From assembly GCA_943737045.1 (NCBI GenBank), contig CALSFV010000002.1, positions 930,001-994,000 of the forward strand: 64,000 bases of DNA. Reading direction: 5' to 3'. This DNA is from Parapristionchus giblindavisi. Its lineage: Eukaryota; Nematoda; Chromadorea; Rhabditida; Diplogasteridae. The number at the start of each line of letters is the position of its first letter. Position 1 is the first letter of the stretch. Positions 14,509 to 29,334 of the stretch are shown here, piece by piece. The notes under the pieces are model-generated. The model was given only the letters and a program-made list of their open reading frames with translations, ran no database searches and was not told where the DNA came from. Position numbers and translations under genes: made by a program.

Positions 14509-16430
14509 GTGTGTCTCATTCAGAATTTTTTCCTCTTTCACATAGTATATCACTCGCTGAGTATCATTGACAATTTGACTTGTAACGAACTGTTTTGCAT
14601 CAAAAACAGAGAGTACCGAAAGATAAATTTACATATTGGCCGTACTGACCACATTGAAATAGTTTATCTTATTCAGAATTTTTCGCTCTTTCATTTGGTA
14701 TATGACACGATAGGTTTCATTTTCATTTTCAAATTTCTCAAGTTATCTTGATCATATCAGAGTAAAAGCTACTTTTGTACTTCGATCATTATAGCAGCAG
14801 TAAAATATTACAGATTGACATGACCTGAAGTGTGTCTCATTCAGAATTTTTTCCTCTTTCACACAGTATATCACTCGCTGAGTATCATTGCCAATTTGAC
14901 TTGTAACGAACTGTTTTGTACCAAAAACAGAGAGTACTGAAAGATAAATTTACATATTGGCCGTACTGACCACATTGAAATAGTTTATCTTATTCAGAAT
15001 TTTTCGCTCTTTCATTTGGTATATGACACGATAGGTTTCATTTTCATTTTCAAATTTCTCAAGTTATCTTGATCATATCAGAGTAAAAGCTACTTTTGTA
15101 CTTCGATCATTATAGCAGCAGTAAAATATTACAGATTGACATGACCTGAAGTGTGTCTCATTCAGAATTTTTTCCTCTTTCACATAGTATATCACTCGCT
15201 GAGTATCATTGACAATTTGACTTGTAACGAACTGTTTTGCATCAAAAACAGAGAGTACCGAAAGATAAATTTACATATTGGCCGTACTGACCACATTGAA
15301 ATAGTTTATCTTATTCAGAATTTTTCGCTCTTTCATTTGGTATATGACACGATAGGTTTTATTTTCATTTTCAAATTTCTCAAGTTATCTTGATCATATC
15401 AGAGTAAAAGCTACTTTTGTACTTCGATCATTATAGCAGCAGTAAAATATTACAGATTGACATGACCTGAAGTGTGTCTCATTCAGAATTTTTTCCTCTT
15501 TCACACAGTATATCACTCGCTGAGTATCATTGCCAATTTGACTTGTAACGAACTGTTTTGTACCAAAAACAGAGAGTACTGAAAGATAAATTTACATATT
15601 GGCCGTACTGACCACATTGAAATAGTTTATCTTATTCAGAATTTTTCGCTCTTTCATTTGGTATATGACACGATAGGTTTCATTTTCATTTTCAAATTTC
15701 TCAAGTTATCTTGATCATATCAGAGTAAAAGCTACTTTTGTACTTCGATCATTATAGCAGCAGTAAAATATTACAGATTGACATGACCTGAAGTGTGTCT
15801 CATTCAGAATTTTTTCCTCTTTCACATAGTATATCACTCGCTGAGTATCATTGACAATTTGACTTGTAACGAACTGTTTTGCATCAAAAACAGAGAGTAC
15901 CGAAAGATAAATTTACATATTGGCCGTACTGACCACATTGAAATAGTTTATCTTATTCAGAATTTTTCGCTCTTTCATTTGGTATATGACACGATAGGTT
16001 TCATTTTCATTTTCAAATTTCTCAAGTTATCTTGATCATATCAGAGTAAAAGCTACTTTTGTACTTCGATCATTATAGCAGCAGTAAAATATTACAGATT
16101 GACATGACCTGAAGTGTGTCTCATTCAGAATTTTTTCCTCTTTCACACAGTATATCACTCGCTGAGTATCATTGCCAATTTGACTTGTAACGAACTGTTT
16201 TGTACCAAAAACAGAGAGTACTGAAAGATAAATTTACATATTGGCCGTACTGACCACTTTGAAATAGTTTATCTTATTCAGAATTTTGCGCTCTTTCATT
16301 TGGTATATGACACGATAGGTTTCATTTTCATTTTCACATTTCTCAAGTTATCTTGATCATATCAGAGTAAAAGCTACTTTTGTACTTCGATCATTATAAC
16401 AGCAGTAAAATATTACAGATCGACATGACC
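14509..16430. repeat. Higher-order repeat, 642-bp dimers
   Basis: Alternating monomers give a strict 642-bp period with homologous positions at 14509, 15151 and 15793. One monomer has CACATAGTATATC, GACAATTTG and GCATCAAAAAC; its partner has CACACAGTATATC, GCCAATTTG and GTACCAAAAAC. The same dimer is amplified at 7386, 8028 and 8670 and again at 12262 and 12904, so this dimer was copied both alone and inside the 4876-bp block. Confidence 0.85.
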
Positions 16431-16757
16431 TGAAGTGTGTCTCATTCAGAATTTTTTCCTCTTTCACAAAGTATATCACTCGCTGAGTATCATTGACAAT
16501 TTGACTTGTAACGAACTGTTTTGTACCAAAAACAGAGAGTACTGAAAGATAAATTTACATATTGGCAGTACTGACCACTTAGAAATAGTTTATCTTATTC
16601 AGAATTTTTCGCTCTTTCATTTGGTATATGACACGATAGGTTTCACTTTCATTTTCAAATTTCTCAAGTTATCTTGATCATATCATAGTAAAAGCTACTT
16701 TTGTACTTCGATCATTATAACAGCAGTAAAATATTACAGATTGACATGACCTGAAGT

Positions 16758-18281
16758 GTGTCTCATTCAGAATTTTTCCTCTTTCACATAGTATATCACT
16801 CGCTGAGTATCATTGCCAATTTGACTTGTAACGAACTGTTTTGTACCAAAAACAGAGAGTACTGCAAGATAAATTTACATATTGGCCGTACTGACCACTT
16901 TGAAATAGTTTATCTTATTCAGAATTTTTCGCTCTTTCATTTGGTATATGACACGATAGGTTTCATTTTCATTTTCACATGTCTCAAGTTATCTTGATCA
17001 TATCAGAGTAAAAGCTACTTTTGTACTTCGATCATTATAGCAGCAGTGAAATATTACAGATTGACATGACCTGAAGTGTGTCTCATTCAGAATTTTTTCC
17101 TCTTTCACATAGTATATCACTCGCTGAGTATCATTGCCAATTTGACTTGTAACGAACTGTTTTGTACCAAAAACAGAGAGTACTGCAAGATAAATTTACA
17201 TATTGGCCGTACTGACCACTTTGAAATAGTTTATCTTATTCAGAATTTTTCGCTCTTTCATTTGGTATATGACACGATAGGTTTCATTTTCATTTTCACA
17301 TGTCTCAAGTTATCTTGATCATATCAGAGTAAAAGCTACTTTTGTACTTCGATCATTATAGCAGCAGTGAAATATTACAGATTGACATGACCTGAAGTGT
17401 GTCTCATTCAGAATTTTTTCCTCTTTCACATAGTATATCACTCGCTGAGTATCATTGCCAATTTGACTTGTAACGAACTGTTTTGTACCAAAAACAGAGA
17501 GTACTGCAAGATAAATTTACATATTGGCCGTACTGACCACTTTGAAATAGTTTATCTTATTCAGAATTTTTCGCTCTTTCATTTGGTATATGACACGATA
17601 GGTTTCATTTTCATTTTCACATGTCTCAAGATATCTTGATCATATCAGAGTAAAAGCTACTTTTGTACTTCGATCATTATAGCAGCAGTGAAATATTACA
17701 GATTGACATGACCTGAAGTGTGTCTCATTCAGAATTTTTTCCTCTTTCACATAGTATATCACTCGCTGAGTATCATTGCCAATTTGACTTGTAACGAACT
17801 GTTTTGTACCAAAAACAGAGAGTACTGCAAGATAAATTTACATATTGGCCGTACTGACCACTTTGAAATAGTTTATCTTATTCAGAATTTTTCGCTCTTT
17901 CATTTGGTATATGACACGATAGGTTTCATTTTCATTTTCACATGTCTCAAGTTATCTTGATCATATCAGAGTAAAAGCTACTTTTGTACTTCGATCATTA
18001 TAGCAGCAGTGAAATATTACAGATTGACATGACTTGAAGTGTGTCTCATTCAGAATTTTTTCCTCTTTCACATAGTATATCACTCGCTGAGTATCATTGC
18101 CAATTTGACTTGTAACGAACTGTTTTGTACCAAAAACAGAGAGTACTGCAAGATAAATTTACATATTGGCCGTACTGACCACTTTGAAATAGTTTATCTT
18201 ATTCAGAATTTTTCGCTCTTTCATTTGGTATATGACACGATAGGTTTCATTTTCATTTTCACATTTCTCAAGTTATCTTGA
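16758..18281. repeat. Homogeneous run of single 321-bp monomers
   Basis: Five consecutive units start at 16758, 17076, 17397, 17718 and 18039. They share GCCAATTTG, TACTGCAAGATAAA and (in the first four) CACATGTCTCAAG, so they were amplified one monomer at a time. The first copy is 3 bp short, having lost one T and carrying a small shift in the poly-T tract. This contrasts with the multi-monomer blocks on either side. Confidence 0.8.
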
Positions 18282-18999
18282 TCATATCAGAGTAAAAGCT
18301 ACTTTTGTACTTCGATCATTATAGCAGCAGTAAAATAGTACAGATTGACATGACCTGAAGTGTGTCTCATTCAGAATTTTTTCCTCTTTCACATAGTATA
18401 TCACTCGCTGAGTATCATTGCCAATTTGACTTGTAACGAACTGTTTTGTACCAAAAACAGAGAGTACTGAAAGATAAATTTACATAATGGCCGTACTGAC
18501 CACTTTGAAATAGTTTATCTTATTCAGAATTTTTCGCTCTTTCATTTGGTATATGACACGATAGGTTTCATTTTCATTTTCACATGTCTCAAGTTATCTT
18601 GATCATATCAGAGTAAAAGCTACTTTTGTACTTCGATCATTATAGCAGCAGTGAAATATTACAGATTGACATGACCTGAAGTGTGTCTCATTCAGAAGTT
18701 TTTCCTCTTTCACATAGTATATCACTCGCTGAGTATCATTGCCAATTTGACTTGTAACGAACTGTTTTGTACCAAAAACAGAGAGTACTGCAAGATAAAT
18801 TTACATATTGGCCGTACTGACCACTTTGAAATAGTTTATCTTATTCAGAATTTTTCGCTCTTTCATTTGGTATATGACACGGTAGGTTTCATTTTCATTT
18901 TCACATTTCTCAAGTTATCTTGATCATATCAGAGTAAAAGCTACTTTTGTACTTCGATCATTATAGCAGCAGTGAAATATTACAGATTGACATGACCTG

Positions 19000-21900
19000 A
19001 AGTGTGTCTCATTCAGAATTTTTTCCTCTTTCACATAGTATATCACTCGCTGAGTATCATTGCCAATTTGACTTGTAACGAACTGTTTTGTACCAGAAAC
19101 AGAGAGTACTGAAAGATAAATTTACATATTGGCCGTACTGACCACTTTGAAATAGTTTATCTTATTCAGAATTTTTCGCTCTTTCATTTGGTATATGACA
19201 CGATAGGTTTCATTTTCATTTTCACATTTCTCAAGTTATCTTGATCATATCAGAGTAAATGCTACTTTTGTACTTCGATCATTATAGCAGCAGTAAAATA
19301 GTACAGATTGACATGACCTGAAGTGTGTCTCATTCAGAATTTTTTCCTCTTTCACATAGTATATCACTCGCTGAGTATCATTGCCAATTTGACTTGTAAC
19401 GAACTGTTTTGTACCAAAAACAGAGAGTACTGAAAGATAAATTTACATATTGGCCGTACTGACCACTTTGAAATAGTTTATCTTATTCAGAATTTTTCGC
19501 TCTTTCATTTGGTATATGACACGATAGGTTTCATTTTCATTTTCAAATTTCTCAAGTTATCTTGATCATATTAGAGTAAAAGCTACTTTTGTACTTCGAT
19601 CATTATAACAGCAGTAAAATATTACAGATCGACATGACCTGAAGTGTGTCTTATTCAGAATGTTTTCCTCTTTCACATATCATGCGCTGAGTATCATTGA
19701 CAATTTGACTTGTAACGAACTGTTTTGTACCAAAAACAGAGAGTACTGAAAGATAAATTTAACCAAAAACAGAGAGTACTGAAAGATAAATTTACATATT
19801 GGCCGTACTGACCACTTTGAAATAGTTTATCTTATTCAGAATTTTTCGCTCTTTCATTTGGTATATGACACGATAGGTTTTATTTTCATTTTCAAATTTC
19901 TCAAGTTATTTTGATCATATCAGAGTAAAAGCTACTTTTGTACTTCGATCATTATAACAGCAGTAAAATATTACAGATCGACATGACCTGAAGTGTGTCT
20001 TATTCAGAGTTTTTTCCTCTTTCACATAGTATATCATTCGCTGAGTATCATTGACAATTTGACTTGTAACGAACTGTTTTGTATCAAAAACAGAGAGTAC
20101 CGAAAGATAAATTTACATATTGGCCGTACTGACCACATTGAAATAGTTTATCTTATTCAGAATTTTTCGCTCTTTCATTTGGTATATGACACGATAGGTT
20201 TCATTTTCATTTTCACATTTCTCAAGTTATCTTGATCATATCAGAGTAAAAGCTACTTTTGTACTTCGATCATTATAGCAGCAGTGAAATATTACAGATT
20301 GACATGACCTGAAGTGTGTCTCATTCAGAATTTTTTCCTCTTTCACATAGTATATCATTCGCTGAGTATCATTGACAATTTGACTTGTAACGAACTGTTT
20401 TGTACCAGAAACAGAGAGTACTGAAAGATAAATTTACATATTGGCCGTACAGACCACTTTGAAATAGTTTATCTTATTCAGAATTTTTCGCTCTTTCATT
20501 TAGTATATGACACGATAGGTTTCATTTTCATTTTCAAATTTCTCAAGTTATCTTGATCATATCAGAGTAAAAGCTACTTTTGTACTTCGATCATTATAGC
20601 AGCAGTAAAATATTACAGATCGACATGACCTGAAGTGTGTCTCATTCAGAATTTTTTCCTCTTTCACATACTATATCACTTGCTGAGTGTCATTGACAAT
20701 TTGACTTGTAACGAACTGTTTTATACCAAAAACAGAGAGTACCGAAAGATAAATTTACATATTGGCCGTACTGACCACATTGAAATAGTTTATCTTATTC
20801 AGAATTTTTCGCTCTTTCATTTGGTATATGACACGATAGGTTTCATTTTCATTTTCAAATTTCTCAAGTTATCTTGATCATATCAGAGTAAAAGCTACTT
20901 TTGTACTTCGATCATTATAGCAGCAGTAAAATATTACAGATTGACATGACCTGAAGTGTGTCTCATTCAGAATTTTTTCCTCTTTCACATAGTATATCAC
21001 TCGCTGAGTATCATTGCCAATTTGACTTGTAACGAACTGTTTTGTACCAGAAACAGAGAGTACTGAAAGATAAATTTACATATTGGCCGTACTGACCACT
21101 TTGAAATAGTTTATCTTATTCAGAATTTTTCGCTCTTTCATTTGGTATATGACACGATAGGTTTCATTTTCATTTTCACATTTCTCAAGTTATCTTGATC
21201 ATATCAGAGTAAATGCTACTTTTGTACTTCGATCATTATAGCAGCAGTAAAATAGTACAGATTGACATGACCTGAAGTGTGTCTCATTCAGAATTTTTTC
21301 CTCTTTCACATAGTATATCACTCGCTGAGTATCATTGCCAATTTGACTTGTAACGAACTGTTTTGTACCAAAAACAGAGAGTACTGAAAGATAAATTTAC
21401 ATATTGGCCGTACTGACCACTTTGAAATAGTTTATCTTATTCAGAATTTTTCGCTCTTTCATTTGGTATATGACACGATAGGTTTCATTTTCATTTTCAA
21501 ATTTCTCAAGTTATCTTGATCATATTAGAGTAAAAGCTACTTTTGTACTTCGATCATTATAACAGCAGTAAAATATTACAGATCGACATGACCTGAAGTG
21601 TGTCTTATTCAGAATTTTTTCCTCTTTCACATATCATGCGCTGAGTATCATTGACAATTTGACTTGTAACGAACTGTTTTGTACCAAAAACAGAGAGTAC
21701 TGAAAGATAAATTTAACCAAAAACAGAGAGTACTGAAAGATAAATTTACATATTGGCCGTACTGACCACTTTGAAATAGTTTATCTTATTCAGAATTTTT
21801 CGCTCTTTCATTTGGTATATGACACGATAGGTTTTATTTTCATTTTCAAATTTCTCAAGTTATTTTGATCATATCAGAGTAAAAGCTACTTTTGTACTTC

Positions 21901-22870
21901 GATCATTATAACAGCAGTAAAATATTACAGATCGACATGACCTGAAGTGTGTCTTATTCAGAGTTTTTTCCTCTTTCACATAGTATATCATTCGCTGAGT
22001 ATCATTGACAATTTGACTTGTAACGAACTGTTTTGTATCAAAAACAGAGAGTACCGAAAGATAAATTTACATATTGGCCGTACTGACCACATTGAAATAG
22101 TTTATCTTATTCAGAATTTTTCGCTCTTTCATTTGGTATATGACACGATAGGTTTCATTTTCATTTTCACATTTCTCAAGTTATCTTGATCATATCAGAG
22201 TAAAAGCTACTTTTGTACTTCGATCATTATAGCAGCAGTGAAATATTACAGATTGACATGACCTGAAGTGTGTCTCATTCAGAATTTTTTCCTCTTTCAC
22301 ATAGTATATCATTCGCTGAGTATCATTGACAATTTGACTTGTAACGAACTGTTTTGTACCAGAAACAGAGAGTACTGAAAGATAAATTTACATATTGGCC
22401 GTACAGACCACTTTGAAATAGTTTATCTTATTCAGAATTTTTCGCTCTTTCATTTAGTATATGACACGATAGGTTTCATTTTCATTTTCAAATTTCTCAA
22501 GTTATCTTGATCATATCAGAGTAAAAGCTACTTTTGTACTTCGATCATTATAGCAGCAGTAAAATATTACAGATCGACATGACCTGAAGTGTGTCTCATT
22601 CAGAATTTTTTCCTCTTTCACATACTATATCACTTGCTGAGTGTCATTGACAATTTGACTTGTAACGAACTGTTTTATACCAAAAACAGAGAGTACCGAA
22701 AGATAAATTTACATATTGGCCGTACTGACCACATTGAAATAGTTTATCTTATTCAGAATTTTTCGCTCTTTCATTTGGTATATGACACGATAGGTTTCAT
22801 TTTCATTTTCAAATTTCTCAAGTTATCTTGATCATATCAGAGTAAAAGCTACTTTTGTACTTCGATCATT
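19000..22870. repeat. Higher-order repeat, 1954 bp x 2
   Basis: Positions 19993 and 20635 recur at 21947 and 22589, 1954 bp on. Shared private variants include TACCAGAAACAG (19093 and 21047), GTAAATGCTAC (19255 and 21209), TTCAGAGTTTTTTCC (20003 and 21957) and GTACAGACCAC (20450 and 22404). Each block holds one 33-bp duplicated monomer (19729 and 21683). Confidence 0.82.
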
Positions 22871-23859
22871 ATAGCAGCAGTAAAATATTACAGATTGACA
22901 TGACCTGAAGTGTGTCTCATTCAGAATTTTTTCCTCTTTCACATAGTATATCACTCGCTGAGTATCATTGACAATTTGACTTGTAACGAACTGTTTTGTA
23001 CCAAAAACAGAGAGTACTGAAAGATAAATTTACATATTGGCAGTACTGACCACTTTGAAATAGTTTCTCTTATTCAGAATTTTTCGCTCTTTCATTTGGT
23101 ATATGACACGATAGGTTTCATTTTCATTTTCAAATTTCTCAAGTTATCTTGATCATATCAGTGTAAAAGCTACTTTTGTACTTCGATCATTATAGCATCA
23201 GTAAAATATTACAGATCGACATGACCTGAAGTGTGTCTCATTCAGAATTTTTTCCTCTTTCACATAGTATATCACTCGCTGAGTATCATTGACAATTTGA
23301 CTTGTAACGAACTGTTTTGTACCAGAAACAGAGAGTACTGAAAGATAAATTTACATATTGGCCGTACTGACCACTTTGAAATAGTTTTTCTTATTCAGAA
23401 TTTTTCGCTCTTTCATTTGGTATATGACACGATAGGTTTCATTTTCATGTTCACATTTCTCAAGTTATCTTGATCATATCAGAGTAAAAGCTACTTTTGT
23501 ACTTCGATCATTATAGCATCAGTAAAATATTACAGATTGACATGACCTGAAGTGTGTCTCATTCAGAATTTTTTCCTCTTTCACATAGTATATCACTCGC
23601 TGAGTATCATTGACAATTTGACTTGTAACGAACTGTTTTGTATCAAAAACAGAGAGTACTGAAAGATAAATTTACATATTGGCCGTACTGACCACATTGA
23701 AATTGTTTATATTATTCAGAATTTTTCGCTCTTACATTTGGTATATGACACGATAGGTTTCATTTTCATTTTCAAATTTCCCAAGTTATCTTGATCATAT
23801 CAGTGTAAAAGCTACTTTTGTACTTCGATCATTATAACAGCAGTAAAATATTACAGATC

Positions 23860-26800
23860 GACATGACCTGAAGTGTGTCTCATTCAGAATTTTTTCCTCT
23901 TTCACAAAGTATATCACTCGCTGAGTATCATTGACAATTTGACTTGTAACGAACTGTTTTGTACCAAAAACAGAGAGTACTGAAAGATAAATTTACATAT
24001 TGGCAGTACTGACCACTTAGAAATAGTTTATCTTATTCAGAATTTTTCGCTCTTTCATTTGGTATATGACACGATAGGTTTCACTTTCATTTTCAAATTT
24101 CTCAAGTTATCTTGATCATATCATAGTAAAAGCTACTTTTGTACTTCGATCATTATAACAGCAGTAAAATATTACAGATCGACATGACCTGAAGTGTGTC
24201 TCATTCAGAATTTTTTCCTCTTTCACATAGTATATCACTCGCTGAGTATCATTGCCAATTTGACTTGTAACGAACTGTTTTGTACCAAAAACAGAGAGTA
24301 CTGAAAGATAAATTTACATATTGGCCGTACTGACCACATTGAAATAGTTTATCTTATTCAGAATTTTTCGCTCTTTCATTTGGTATATGACACGATAGGT
24401 TTCATTTTCATTTTCAAATTTCTCAAGTTATCTTGATCATATCAGAGTAAAAGCTACTTTTGTACTTCGATCATTATAGCAGCAGTAAAATATTACAGAT
24501 TGACATGACCTGAAGTGTGTCTCATTCAGAATTTTTTCCTCTTTCACATAGTATATCACTCGCTGAGTATCATTGACAATTTGACTTGTAACGAACTGTT
24601 TTGCATCAAAAACAGAGAGTACCAAAAGATAAATTTACATATTGGCCGTACTGACCACATTGAAATAGTTTATCTTATTCAGAATTTTTCGCTCTTTCAT
24701 TTGGTATATGACACGATAGGTTTCATTTTCATTTTCACATTTCTCAAGTTATCTTGATCATATCAGAGTAAAAGCTACTTTTGTACTTCGATCATTATAA
24801 CAGCAGTAAAATATTACAGATCGACATGACCTGAAGTGTGTCTCATTCAGAATTTTTTCCTCTTTCACAAAGTATATCACTCGCTGAGTATCATTGACAA
24901 TTTGACTTGTAACGAACTGTTTTGTACCAAAAACAGAGAGTACTGAAAGATAAATTTACATATTGGCAGTACTGACCACTTAGAAATAGTTTATCTTATT
25001 CAGAATTTTTCGCTCTTTCATTTGGTATATGACACGATAGGTTTCACTTTCATTTTCAAATTTCTCAAGTTATCTTGATCATATCATAGTAAAAGCTACT
25101 TTTGTACTTCGATCATTATAACAGCAGTAAAATATTACAGATCGACATGACCTGAAGTGTGTCTCATTCAGAATTTTTTCCTCTTTCACATAGTATATCA
25201 CTCGCTGAGTATCATTGCCAATTTGACTTGTAACGAACTGTTTTGTACCAAAAACAGAGAGTACTGAAAGATAAATTTACATATTGGCCGTACTGACCAC
25301 ATTGAAATAGTTTATCTTATTCAGAATTTTTCGCTCTTTCATTTGGTATATGACACGATAGGTTTCACTTTCATTTTCAAATTTCTCAAGTTATCTTGAT
25401 CATATCAGTGTAAAAGCTACTTTTGTACTTCGATCATTATAACAGCAGTAAAATATTACAGATCGACATGACCTGAAGTGTGTCTCATTCAGAATTTTTT
25501 CCTCTTTCACAAAGTATATCACTCGCTGAGTATCATTGACAATTTGACTTGTAACGAACTGTTTTGTACCAAAAACAGAGAGTACTGAAAGATAAATTTA
25601 CATATTGGCAGTACTGACCACTTAGAAATAGTTTATCTTATTCAGAATTTTTCGCTCTTTCATTTGGTATATGACACGATAGGTTTCACTTTCATTTTCA
25701 AATTTCTCAAGTTATCTTGATCATATCATAGTAAAAGCTACTTTTGTACTTCGATCATTATAACAGCAGTAAAATATTACAGATCGACATGACCTGAAGT
25801 GTGTCTCATTCAGAATTTTTTCCTCTTTCACATAGTATATCACTCGCTGAGTATCATTGCCAATTTGACTTGTAACGAACTGTTTTGTACCAAAAACAGA
25901 GAGTACTGAAAGATAAATTTACATATTGGCCGTACTGACCACATTGAAATAGTTTATCTTATTCAGAATTTTTCGCTCTTTCATTTGGTATATGACACGA
26001 TAGGTTTCATTTTCATTTTCAAATTTCTCAAGTTATCTTGATCATATCAGAGTAAAAGCTACTTTTGTACTTCGATCATTATAGCAGCAGTAAAATATTA
26101 CAGATTGACATGACCTGAAGTGTGTCTCATTCAGAATTTTTTCCTCTTTCACATAGTATATCACTCGCTGAGTATCATTGACAATTTGACTTGTAACGAA
26201 CTGTTTTGCATCAAAAACAGAGAGTACCAAAAGATAAATTTACATATTGGCCGTACTGACCACATTGAAATAGTTTATCTTATTCAGAATTTTTCGCTCT
26301 TTCATTTGGTATATGACACGATAGGTTTCATTTTCATTTTCACATTTCTCAAGTTATCTTGATCATATCAGAGTAAAAGCTACTTTTGTACTTCGATCAT
26401 TATAACAGCAGTAAAATATTACAGATCGACATGACCTGAAGTGTGTCTCATTCAGAATTTTTTCCTCTTTCACAAAGTATATCACTCGCTGAGTATCATT
26501 GACAATTTGACTTGTAACGAACTGTTTTGTACCAAAAACAGAGAGTACTGAAAGATAAATTTACATATTGGCAGTACTGACCACTTAGAAATAGTTTATC
26601 TTATTCAGAATTTTTCGCTCTTTCATTTGGTATATGACACGATAGGTTTCACTTTCATTTTCAAATTTCTCAAGTTATCTTGATCATATCATAGTAAAAG
26701 CTACTTTTGTACTTCGATCATTATAACAGCAGTAAAATATTACAGATCGACATGACCTGAAGTGTGTCTCATTCAGAATTTTTTCCTCTTTCACATAGTA

Positions 26801-27080
26801 TATCACTCGCTGAGTATCATTGCCAATTTGACTTGTAACGAACTGTTTTGTACCAAAAACAGAGAGTACTGAAAGATAAATTTACATATTGGCCGTACTG
26901 ACCACATTGAAATAGTTTATCTTATTCAGAATTTTTCGCTCTTTCATTTGGTATATGACACGATAGGTTTCATTTTCATTTTCAAATTTCTCAAGTTATC
27001 TTGATCATATCAGAGTAAAAGCTACTTTTGTACTTCGATCATTATAGCAGCAGTAAAATATTACAGATTGACATGACCTG
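23860..27080. repeat. Higher-order repeat, 1605 bp (five monomers)
   Basis: The marker CACAAAGTATATC occurs at 23904 and 25509, and at 24866 and 26471, both pairs 1605 bp apart. The GCATCAAAAACAGAGAGTACC monomers at 24515 and 26120 keep the same spacing. 1605 is five times 321, so no indel-bearing monomer is included in this block. Confidence 0.8.
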
Positions 27081-27958
27081 AAGTGTGTCTCATTCAGAAT
27101 TTTTTCCTCTTTCACATAGTATATCACTCGCTGAGTATCATTGACAATTTGACTTGTAACGAACTGTTTTGCATCAAAAACAGAGAGTACCGAAAGATAA
27201 ATTTACATATTGGCCGTACTGACCACATTGAAATAGTTTATCTTATTCAGAATTTTTCGCTCTTTCATTTGGTATATGACACGATAGGTTTCATTTTCAT
27301 TTTCAAATTTCTCAAGTTATCTTGATCATATCAGAGTAAAAGCTACTTTTGTACTTCGATCATTATAGCAGCAGTAAAATATTACAGATTGACATGACCT
27401 GAAGTGTGTCTCATTCAGAATTTTTTCCTCTTTCACACAGTATATCACTCGCTGAGTATCATTGCCAATTTGACTTGTAACGAACTGTTTTGTACCAAAA
27501 ACAGAGAGTACTGAAAGATAAATTTACATATTGGCCGTACTGACCACATTGAAATAGTTTATCTTATTCAGAATTTTGCGCTCTTTCATTTGGTATATGA
27601 CACGATAGGTTTCATTTTCATTTTCACATGTCTCAAGTTATCTTGATCATATCAGAGTAAAAGCTACTTTTGTACTTCGATCATTATAGCAGCAGTGAAA
27701 TATTACAGATTGACATGACCTGAAGTGTGTATCATTCAGAATTTTTTCCTCTTTCACATAGTATATCACTCGCTGAGTATCATTGCCAATTTGACTTGTA
27801 ACGAACTGTTTTGTACCAAAAACAGAGAGTACTGAAAGATAAATTTACATAATGGCCGTACTGACCACTTTGAAATAGTTTATCTTATTCAGAATTTTTC
27901 GCTCTTTCATTTGGTATATGACACGATAGGTTTCATTTTCATTTTCACATGTCTCAAG

Positions 27959-29334
27959 TAGGGTTGCCGGTTCGAATTCGAATTCGAATTATTCGCACCC
28001 CTTTCCCATCTCTCACCCTCTCTCCCCTCTCCCTTCAAAGAATTCGACACACCTGCCAGACGGAACGAATAGTTCGGGACAGACCGAATTATTCGGTCTC
28101 TCTCACTCTCTCGTATCCTTTCTCGACCCTCCCTCCTCTTCCTCCGCCTCGTCCCCCAATGAGACACGTTTCAAGAGATGGCTAATTCCCCTCGCATCTG
28201 AGAGCTTAGCAGTCAACAGCAAAGTTGTAGCTCACATCATCCCCCTTCTGATTCAATTTTGAAAAAGTCGATACGATAACCACGAACAAAATTACATCCG
28301 TTCTACGAATTCAGGGAGAAGTTTGAATTATTCACTGTAGCCATGTATCTTACTCTATTACTCCGTCTTACTCCACATTGCTTTATCATTCTTTACAGAA
28401 GTAATTACACAAAAACAAAAACAAGTAAATGGGAAGAGACAGTCACGAAAAATAATGACGTATAACATACATATAGATCATAACGTAGCTCAAAGTTTAT
28501 ATTTTGACTTGATTTTTTTTTGCCTGGAACTACGCCAACATCAGCTATCGAATGAGCCTAAACATGGACAGATTCGGAGAGGATATTCATCACGTAAATA
28601 TCTGACTGACCTACTCGTGATCAGCTCAAAATCTGGTATAAAATGCCCGCTGAGTTATCATCTGTTACATTTTAAAATATCGGACTGACATACTCGTGAT
28701 CAGCACAACATTTGTCATAAAATGACCGCTGAGTTCCCATCTGATACATTTTGAAATATTGTTCATTTCAATATTTTGAAATGTTATTGTTCAGATTATA
28801 CTAGAGTAGATATGCATTTTTTCGTGACTTTCTCTTCCCATTTACTTGTTTTGTTTTTGTGTAATTACTTCTGTAAAGAATGATAAAGCAATGTGGAGTA
28901 AGACCGAGTAATGGAATAAGATTCATGGCTACAGTGAATAATTCAAATTTCTCCCTAAATTCGTAGAACGGATGTCATTTTGTTCGTGGTTATCGTATCG
29001 ACTTTTTCAAAATTGAATCGGAAGGGGGATGATGTGAGCTACAACTTTGCTGTTGACTGCTAAGCTCTCAGATGCGAGAGGAATTAGCCATCTCTTGAAA
29101 CGTGTCTCATTGGGGGACGAGGCGGAGGGAGAGGAGGGAGGGTCGAGAAAGGATACGAGAGAGTGAGAGAGACCGAATAATTCGGTCTGTCCCGAACTAT
29201 TCGTTCCGTCTGGCAGGTGTGTCGAATTCTTCGAAGGGAAGGGGAGAGAGGGCCCGTCTCAAACGAATTGCCGAGAGAGAAGGGAAGCGACTGACAAGGG
29301 GAACGAATTATTCGCCCTCGTTCCTGCAACCCTA
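27959..29334. mobile_element. Non-autonomous hAT-type transposon with ~500-bp inverted arms
   Basis: A 1376-bp insertion in a satellite monomer. It begins TAGGGTTGC and ends GCAACCCTA, and is flanked by the 8-bp duplication GTCTCAAG (27951-27958 and 29335-29342), which restores the satellite when the insert is removed. About 500 bp at each end are inverted copies of each other; for instance CATCATCCCCCTT near 28236 pairs with AAGGGGGATGATG near 29022. The ends are rich in GAATTATTCG-type repeats. The 8-bp duplication and TAGGGTTGC ends fit the hAT superfamily. There is no transposase, so it must have been moved in trans. Frames inside it are not genes. It postdates the monomer it sits in. Confidence 0.88.
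28604..28761. repeat. Two tandem 79-bp repeats in the core of the hAT insert
   Basis: The unpaired middle of the transposon holds two copies, starting at GACTGACCTACTCGTGATCAG and GACTGACATACTCGTGATCAG (28604 and 28683), each running through ATAAAATG(A/C)CCGCTGAGTT. A third, more diverged copy with the same order of motifs lies in an intron at about 43222-43312, far outside this element. Confidence 0.75.

Larger units (their letters stand above)
1..27958. repeat. Satellite array, ~321-bp monomer, left segment
   Basis: Head-to-tail copies of an AT-rich unit of about 321 bp fill the whole segment and continue beyond the left edge. Landmarks in every unit are TCATTCAGAATTTTTTCCTC, then GAACTGTTTTGTA, then TTGGCCGTACTGACC, then CTTGATCATATCAGAG. 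Copies differ mainly by recurring diagnostic variants (GACAATTTG or GCCAATTTG, AAAGATAAA or CAAGATAAA, TTTCAAATTT or TTTCACATTT), which shows homogenisation in blocks. A GTG-started 80-codon frame recurs but has no ATG and is broken in many copies, so I do not call it a gene. The copies run in one orientation throughout. Function is unknown; nematodes commonly have holocentric chromosomes, so a centromeric role should not be assumed. Confidence 0.97.
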
